Origin: Rhodoferax sp.
GTDB lineage: Bacteria; Pseudomonadota; Gammaproteobacteria; Burkholderiales; Burkholderiaceae
Reading direction: 5' to 3'
Assembly (NCBI GenBank): GCA_020048295.1
Contig: JAIFMT010000260.1
Coordinates: forward strand, 1 to 19,397
Length of the DNA: 19,397 bases
Positions 15,795-19,397 of the stretch are shown here, piece after piece. The position numbers and the translations under genes were made by a program. Under the pieces are notes generated by a model. It saw nothing but the letters and a program-made list of their open reading frames with translations, made no database searches and had not been told where the DNA came from. The number at the start of each line of letters is the position of its first letter. Position 1 is the stretch's first letter.

Positions 15795-16499
15795 TTAAAA
15801 AGTCATCGTCTTGACACCACTGGCGGTGCCCAGCAGGCATACCTGGGCTTTTTGGTGGGCGAACACGCCGACCGTGACCACACCGGGCCATTGGCTGACC
15901 TGCGTCTCAAAGGCCAGCGGGTCGGTAATTTGCAGACCCGTGACATCCAGAATGTGCTGGCCGTTGTCGGTGACCAGGGGCGTGCCGTCTTTCAGGCGCA
16001 CTGTGGCCTGGGCACCCATGGCGGCGAACTGGCGGCGGATGCGTTCGGTGGCCATCGGGATCACTTCCACCGGCAGCGGGAATTTGCCCATGACTTGCAC
16101 CAGCTTGGATTCGTCGGCAATGCAGACAAACTGGCGCGACTGGGCGGCCACGATTTTTTCGCGCGTCAGCGCCGCGCCACCCCCCTTGAGCATGTAGCCC
16201 TGATGATCAATCTCGTCGGCCCCGTCGATATACACCGACAGTTCGGCCACGTCATTGCTATCAAAAACTTCAATGCCCAGCGCCTGCAGCCGCGCCGTGC
16301 TGGCCACAGAGCTGGACACCGCGCCCTTGATCTGATCCTTGATGGTGGCCAACGCGTCGATGAACTTGTTGACGGTGGAGCCGGTGCCCACACCAACGAT
16401 TTCACCCGGCACCACATAGCGCAGCGCGGCCTGGCCGACCAGAGTTTTGAGTTCGTCTTGCGACAAAACGGCTGACATAGGGGTTTGAGCGTGTGTCAT
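15795..16499 (-). CDS. rpiA: Ribose-5-phosphate isomerase A
   Basis: The 234-residue product is RpiA, which interconverts ribose 5-phosphate and ribulose 5-phosphate in the pentose phosphate pathway. Visible marks are [17 protein letters not shown] (phosphate-binding loop), the active-site YIDGADEID with catalytic Asp residues, and [15 protein letters not shown] with the conserved Lys and Glu. Length is near the 219 of E. coli. The ATG at 16499 has AAGGA (16509-16513, minus strand) 9 bases upstream; a second in-frame ATG at 16478 lacks a ribosome site. It is divergent from pyrD with 47 bases between the start codons and is followed by the trpB2-type gene. It may feed PRPP synthesis, used by both pyrimidine and tryptophan pathways. 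Confidence 0.96.
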   Translation of the reverse strand: MTHAQTPMSAVLSQDELKTLVGQAALRYVVPGEIVGVGTGSTVNKFIDALATIKDQIKGAVSSSVASTARLQALGIEVFDSNDVAELSVYIDGADEIDHQGYMLKGGGAALTREKIVAAQSRQFVCIADESKLVQVMGKFPLPVEVIPMATERIRRQFAAMGAQATVRLKDGTPLVTDNGQHILDVTGLQITDPLAFETQVSQWPGVVTVGVFAHQKAQVCLLGTASGVKTMTF

Positions 16500-16546
16500 C
16501 GGGGAAAATCCTTGAAGTTGAACAGCAATTTTTCAGGAATTATCCA

Positions 16547-17641
16547 ATGGCTCTTGTCCCCTACGCGCTGACGCGCCGGTTTTTATTTGGCCTGGACCCA
16601 GAGCTGGCGCACGAGCTGACGATCGCGTCGCTGGCGCGCACCCAGGGCTCGCTGCTTCAATGGGCGTACTGCCAGGCTCGTGTCAACGATCCCTTCATGC
16701 TGGCCGGTCTGCGCTTTCCCAACCGTGTCGGACTGGCAGCCGGGCTGGACAAAAATGCCCGCTGCATCGACGGCCTGGGGGCAATGGGCTTTGGTTTTGT
16801 CGAAGTTGGCACGGTGACACCGCTGGCGCAAGGAGGCAACCCGAAGCCGCGCCTGTTTCGGCTGCCTAAGGCGCAGGCACTGATCAACCGGCTGGGCTTC
16901 AACAACGACGGGCTCGATGCGTTCATTGCTAACGTGCAGCAATCGGGCCTGTACCAGCAGCGCCAGCACGGCAAGGGCGATGCGATGCCGATGCTGCTGG
17001 GCCTCAACATTGGCAAGAACGCCGCCACGCCAATCGAGCGCGCCACCGACGACTACCTGATTTGCCTCGACGGCGTGTACCCGTATGCCGATTACGTGAC
17101 CGTCAACATCTCCAGCCCGAACACCAAAAACCTGCGCAGCCTGCAAAGCGACGCGGCGCTCGATGCCTTGCTCGGTGCCATCTCCGAGCGGCGCGAGCAA
17201 CTGGCTCAGCAACATGGCAAGCGCACGCCGATCTTCCTGAAAATTGCACCGGACCTGGATGACGAACAGATCGCCGTCATCGCCCAGACGCTCAAGCGCT
17301 ACGGCACCCACAGCAGCGGCCAGATCAACAACGCCTGGGGTGTGATTGCCACCAACACCACACTGAGCCGCGACGCGGTGCAAGGCCTGCCACACGCCAA
17401 TGAAACCGGCGGACTGTCGGGCGCGCCGGTGCTGGCCATGAGCAACCGCGTGGTAGGCCAGCTGCGCGCGGCGCTGGGCCGTGATTTCCCCATCATCGGT
17501 GCCGGCGGCATCCTGCACGCGCAAGATGCGGTGGGAAAAATTCGCGCTGGAGCCGATCTGGTACAGATCTACACCGGCCTGATCTACCAGGGTCCGGGGT
17601 TGATCAAGCAGGCTGCAACCATGATAAAAAACACCCTCTAG
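16547..17641 (+). CDS. pyrD: Dihydroorotate dehydrogenase (quinone), class 2
   Basis: The 364-residue product is PyrD class 2, the membrane-associated flavoenzyme that oxidises dihydroorotate to orotate with quinone in pyrimidine synthesis. Marks are the N-terminal helix region [68 protein letters not shown] with the catalytic Ser, FLKIAPDL and IIGAGGI for FMN binding. ATG 16547 is chosen because AGGA (16535-16538) lies 8 bases upstream and the family begins [12 protein letters not shown]; the frame is open further upstream. The TAG stop is part of a repeat copy (17638-17670). It is convergent with the FAD oxidoreductase. Confidence 0.97.
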   Translation: MALVPYALTRRFLFGLDPELAHELTIASLARTQGSLLQWAYCQARVNDPFMLAGLRFPNRVGLAAGLDKNARCIDGLGAMGFGFVEVGTVTPLAQGGNPKPRLFRLPKAQALINRLGFNNDGLDAFIANVQQSGLYQQRQHGKGDAMPMLLGLNIGKNAATPIERATDDYLICLDGVYPYADYVTVNISSPNTKNLRSLQSDAALDALLGAISERREQLAQQHGKRTPIFLKIAPDLDDEQIAVIAQTLKRYGTHSSGQINNAWGVIATNTTLSRDAVQGLPHANETGGLSGAPVLAMSNRVVGQLRAALGRDFPIIGAGGILHAQDAVGKIRAGADLVQIYTGLIYQGPGLIKQAATMIKNTL

Positions 17642-17670
17642 ACCTTACTGGTATTGCGCTGACAGCTATT
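17638..17670 (+). repeat. Repeat copy between pyrD and the FAD oxidoreductase
   Basis: TAGACC (one change from TAGCCC) at 17639 and CAGCTA at 17663 are 24 bases apart, and 23 of 33 positions match the trpF copy without gaps. The TAG of the left box is the pyrD stop codon. The element fills nearly all of the 31-base gap between the two convergent genes. Confidence 0.65.
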
Positions 17671-17672
17671 CT

Positions 17673-18779
17673 TCAAGAAGCATCTAGCAAATCCGCCACA
17701 TGCTGCCCGATGGCCAGCGCAGCGGTCAGACCGGGCGATTCGATGCCAAACAGGTTGACCAACCCCGGCACACCGTGGGTTTGTGGCCCCTGAATCACAA
17801 AGTCTGCCGCCGTCTCCAGCGGCCCGCTGATTTTGGGGCGAATGCCGGCATAGCCCGGTCGCAAGGCCCCATCGGCCAGACCCGGCCAGTATTTGCGCAC
17901 CTCGGCATAAAACGCCTCGCCACGTGCAGCGTCCACCTGCAAATCATCAGGCGAATCGACCCACTGCACATCCGGGCCAAACTTGGCTTGGCCGCCGAGG
18001 TCCAGCGTCAGATGCACGCCGAGTCCACCGGGCTCGGGCAGCGGATAAACCAGATGCGAAAATGGCGCGCGGCCAGACAGTGTGAAGTAATTGCCCTTGG
18101 CGAAAAAAGCCTTGGGCACATGCTGCGGTGCCAGCCCACGGCAACGCGCGGCCAGCGCTATCGCCTGCAAGCCAGCCGCGTTGACCAACTGGCTGGCACG
18201 CAGCCGGGTGCCGTCAGTTGTCTCAATTTCTATAGCTGCTTTCGCATATCCCATATGGGCTAGAGGCGAATTTAATGCCAAAATACCGCCCGCATGCTCG
18301 ACATCTGCCAACAGCGCCAGCATCAGCGCATGGCTGTCAACAATGCCGGTGTCGGGCGACAACAGCGCGCCCTGGCACGCCAACTGCGGCTCCAGCTGCT
18401 GCGCCTCTGGCTGGCTCAGCCAGCACAGTTCGCCCACACTGTTGGCGCGTGCCTTGTCTGCCATCTGCTGCAGTTGCCCAAGTTGCGCCGCGCTGGTAGC
18501 CACAATCAGCTTGCCACAGCGCCGGTGGCCAATGCTGCGCGCGGCGCAGTAGTCATACAGCAGCGCCCTGCCCTGCACACACAAACGCGCCTTGAGCGAG
18601 CCCTGCGGGTAATAAATGCCCGCGTGAATCACCTCGCTGTTGCGCGAACTGGTGCCGCTGCCAATCGTGTTGGCGGCTTCCAGCAGCAGCACCTCGCGCC
18701 CGCGCAGCGCCAGGGCCCGCGCCACCGCCAGCCCCACCACACCGGCCCCAACAACAACACATTCAACCTGATCTACCAT
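17673..18779 (-). CDS. L-2-hydroxyglutarate dehydrogenase-like FAD oxidoreductase
   Basis: The 368-residue protein is a DAO-type FAD oxidoreductase of the L2HGDH/LhgO group. It opens with [27 protein letters not shown] FAD binding (GxGxxG near residues 11-16), then [18 protein letters not shown] and [18 protein letters not shown], both characteristic of this group. [17 protein letters not shown] and a C-terminal [22 protein letters not shown] also fit. The likely reaction is oxidation of L-2-hydroxyglutarate or a related hydroxyacid, with electrons passed to the membrane chain; the substrate is inferred. ATG 18779 is preferred over an in-frame GTG at 18785. Residues about 169-183 are encoded by an inverted repeat copy inserted in or replacing a variable loop, with the frame kept. 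Confidence 0.88.
   Translation of the reverse strand: MVDQVECVVVGAGVVGLAVARALALRGREVLLLEAANTIGSGTSSRNSEVIHAGIYYPQGSLKARLCVQGRALLYDYCAARSIGHRRCGKLIVATSAAQLGQLQQMADKARANSVGELCWLSQPEAQQLEPQLACQGALLSPDTGIVDSHALMLALLADVEHAGGILALNSPLAHMGYAKAAIEIETTDGTRLRASQLVNAAGLQAIALAARCRGLAPQHVPKAFFAKGNYFTLSGRAPFSHLVYPLPEPGGLGVHLTLDLGGQAKFGPDVQWVDSPDDLQVDAARGEAFYAEVRKYWPGLADGALRPGYAGIRPKISGPLETAADFVIQGPQTHGVPGLVNLFGIESPGLTAALAIGQHVADLLDAS
18231..18274 (-). repeat. In-frame repeat copy inside the FAD oxidoreductase gene
   Basis: Read on the minus strand the copy carries TAGCCC and CAGCTA 24 bases apart (plus-strand boxes TAGCTG-side at 18233 and GGGCTA at 18257). It matches the inverted trpF copy at 34 of 44 positions without gaps. 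CATAT (18245-18249) and ATATG (18253-18257) can pair across CCC. One stem pair differs from the trpF copy by a T-A to A-T swap, a compensating change. It is translated through in frame. Confidence 0.8.
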
Positions 18780-19004
18780 GCACACCCGCCTGATTCAAAA
18801 ATGGCTTGATTCCACCCCGTCACGTGCGAAAAAGCAGTCGGACCCAATCAGCCCATTTACAAAACCTGCCCATCCATGCGCATCATTACGCATCATTGCC
18901 CAATGAAACACCAAAGCAACACCAGTTTAGCGACCCCGCTCATCGGCCAAGAATCCGGCACAACACACCCGGAAGTTGCTAACCAACGCGGACCAACAGC
19001 GGCT

Positions 19005-19172
19005 GTGCGATGGTTCGCCGGCGTGTTTTTGCTGCTTAACCTGCAAGCTTGTGCCGTGGTCGCCGTTGCCGATGCGGCAGTCACCGTGGTGGCCACCGGT
19101 GTCAAGGTCACGGCCAAGGCGGTGGGTGCCGTGGCCAGTGCCGTCATCCCTGACGGCGACGGCAGCCAGTGA
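19005..19172 (+). CDS. Very small lipoprotein, Ala/Val-rich
   Basis: From GTG 19005 the frame encodes 55 residues: MRWFAGVFLLLNLQAC gives a short charged start, a hydrophobic stretch and a lipobox LQAC with Cys16. The tail AVVAVADAAVTVVATGVKV is Ala/Val-rich. This fits a family of tiny lipoproteins I have seen in proteobacteria, of unknown function. The same frame is open from ATG 18876 or 18903, but those starts put 40 or more residues before the lipobox, which is unlike a lipoprotein signal; a ribosome site is weak for all. The gene lies between the divergent FAD oxidoreductase and metY. A 7-base-pair hairpin (19140-19157) lies within its last codons. The start choice is uncertain. Confidence 0.6.
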   Translation: MRWFAGVFLLLNLQACAVVAVADAAVTVVATGVKVTAKAVGAVASAVIPDGDGSQ

Positions 19173-19186
19173 CGACTTTCGTCTAA

Positions 19187-19397
<211 letters not shown>

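Noticed and set aside
16257..16270. GCTATCAAAA-type sequence in rpiA, similar to the edge of the repeat
   Set aside because: It encodes the normal RpiA segment VFDSN, and the second box at 24 bases is missing.

Overview
The window is chromosomal DNA from a betaproteobacterium of the order Burkholderiales, most likely family Comamonadaceae (Rhodoferax/Polaromonas type). The reasons are the gene order leuC-entericidin-leuD-leuB-asd-fimV-truA-trpF-trpB-trpA-accD, the high GC content, the protein similarities I recognise, and a short interspersed repeat that I associate with this family. The coding frames are intact, no stretch over 300 bases lacks a gene, and I see no rRNA, tRNA, CRISPR array, insertion sequence or prophage.

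Region 1 (1-3350), + strand: the last codons of leuC, a small entericidin-type lipoprotein, then leuD, leuB and asd. These cover leucine synthesis and the branch point of the aspartate family. A 244-base gap with a plausible sigma70-type promoter follows. Region 2 (3351-10719), + strand: fimV (polar LysM/TPR membrane protein), truA, trpF, trpB, trpA and accD, closely packed; trpB and trpA overlap by 4 bases. Region 3 (10776-13217), + strand: a periplasmic solute-binding protein followed by a membrane histidine kinase, with no permease, ATPase or response regulator beside them. In many relatives folC follows accD, so this looks like a lineage-specific insertion or rearrangement. Region 4 (13369-17641): a nucleoside hydrolase (+), then a convergent minus-strand pair rpiA -> trpB2-type PLP enzyme, then pyrD (+), divergent from rpiA. 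Several of these genes touch ribose phosphate, PRPP, pyrimidine or tryptophan metabolism. Region 5 (17673-19397): an L-2-hydroxyglutarate-dehydrogenase-like FAD oxidoreductase (-), a very small lipoprotein (+), and the beginning of metY, O-acetylhomoserine sulfhydrylase (+).

The most interesting signal is a dispersed repeat of about 35-45 bases. Two six-base boxes, TAGCCC and CAGCTA, lie exactly 24 bases apart (start to start). I found five exact copies and one copy with a single box mismatch, at 811, 7568, 8887, 13292, 17638 and 18231 (the last inverted). Chance would give about 0.002 exact copies in a window this size. Most sit in or at the 3' ends of genes: they supply or overlap the stop codons of leuD, trpF and pyrD, encode C-terminal tails of TrpF and TrpB, and one is translated in frame inside the FAD oxidoreductase. 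This resembles the protein-embedded palindromic elements of Rickettsia, but the sequence family differs.
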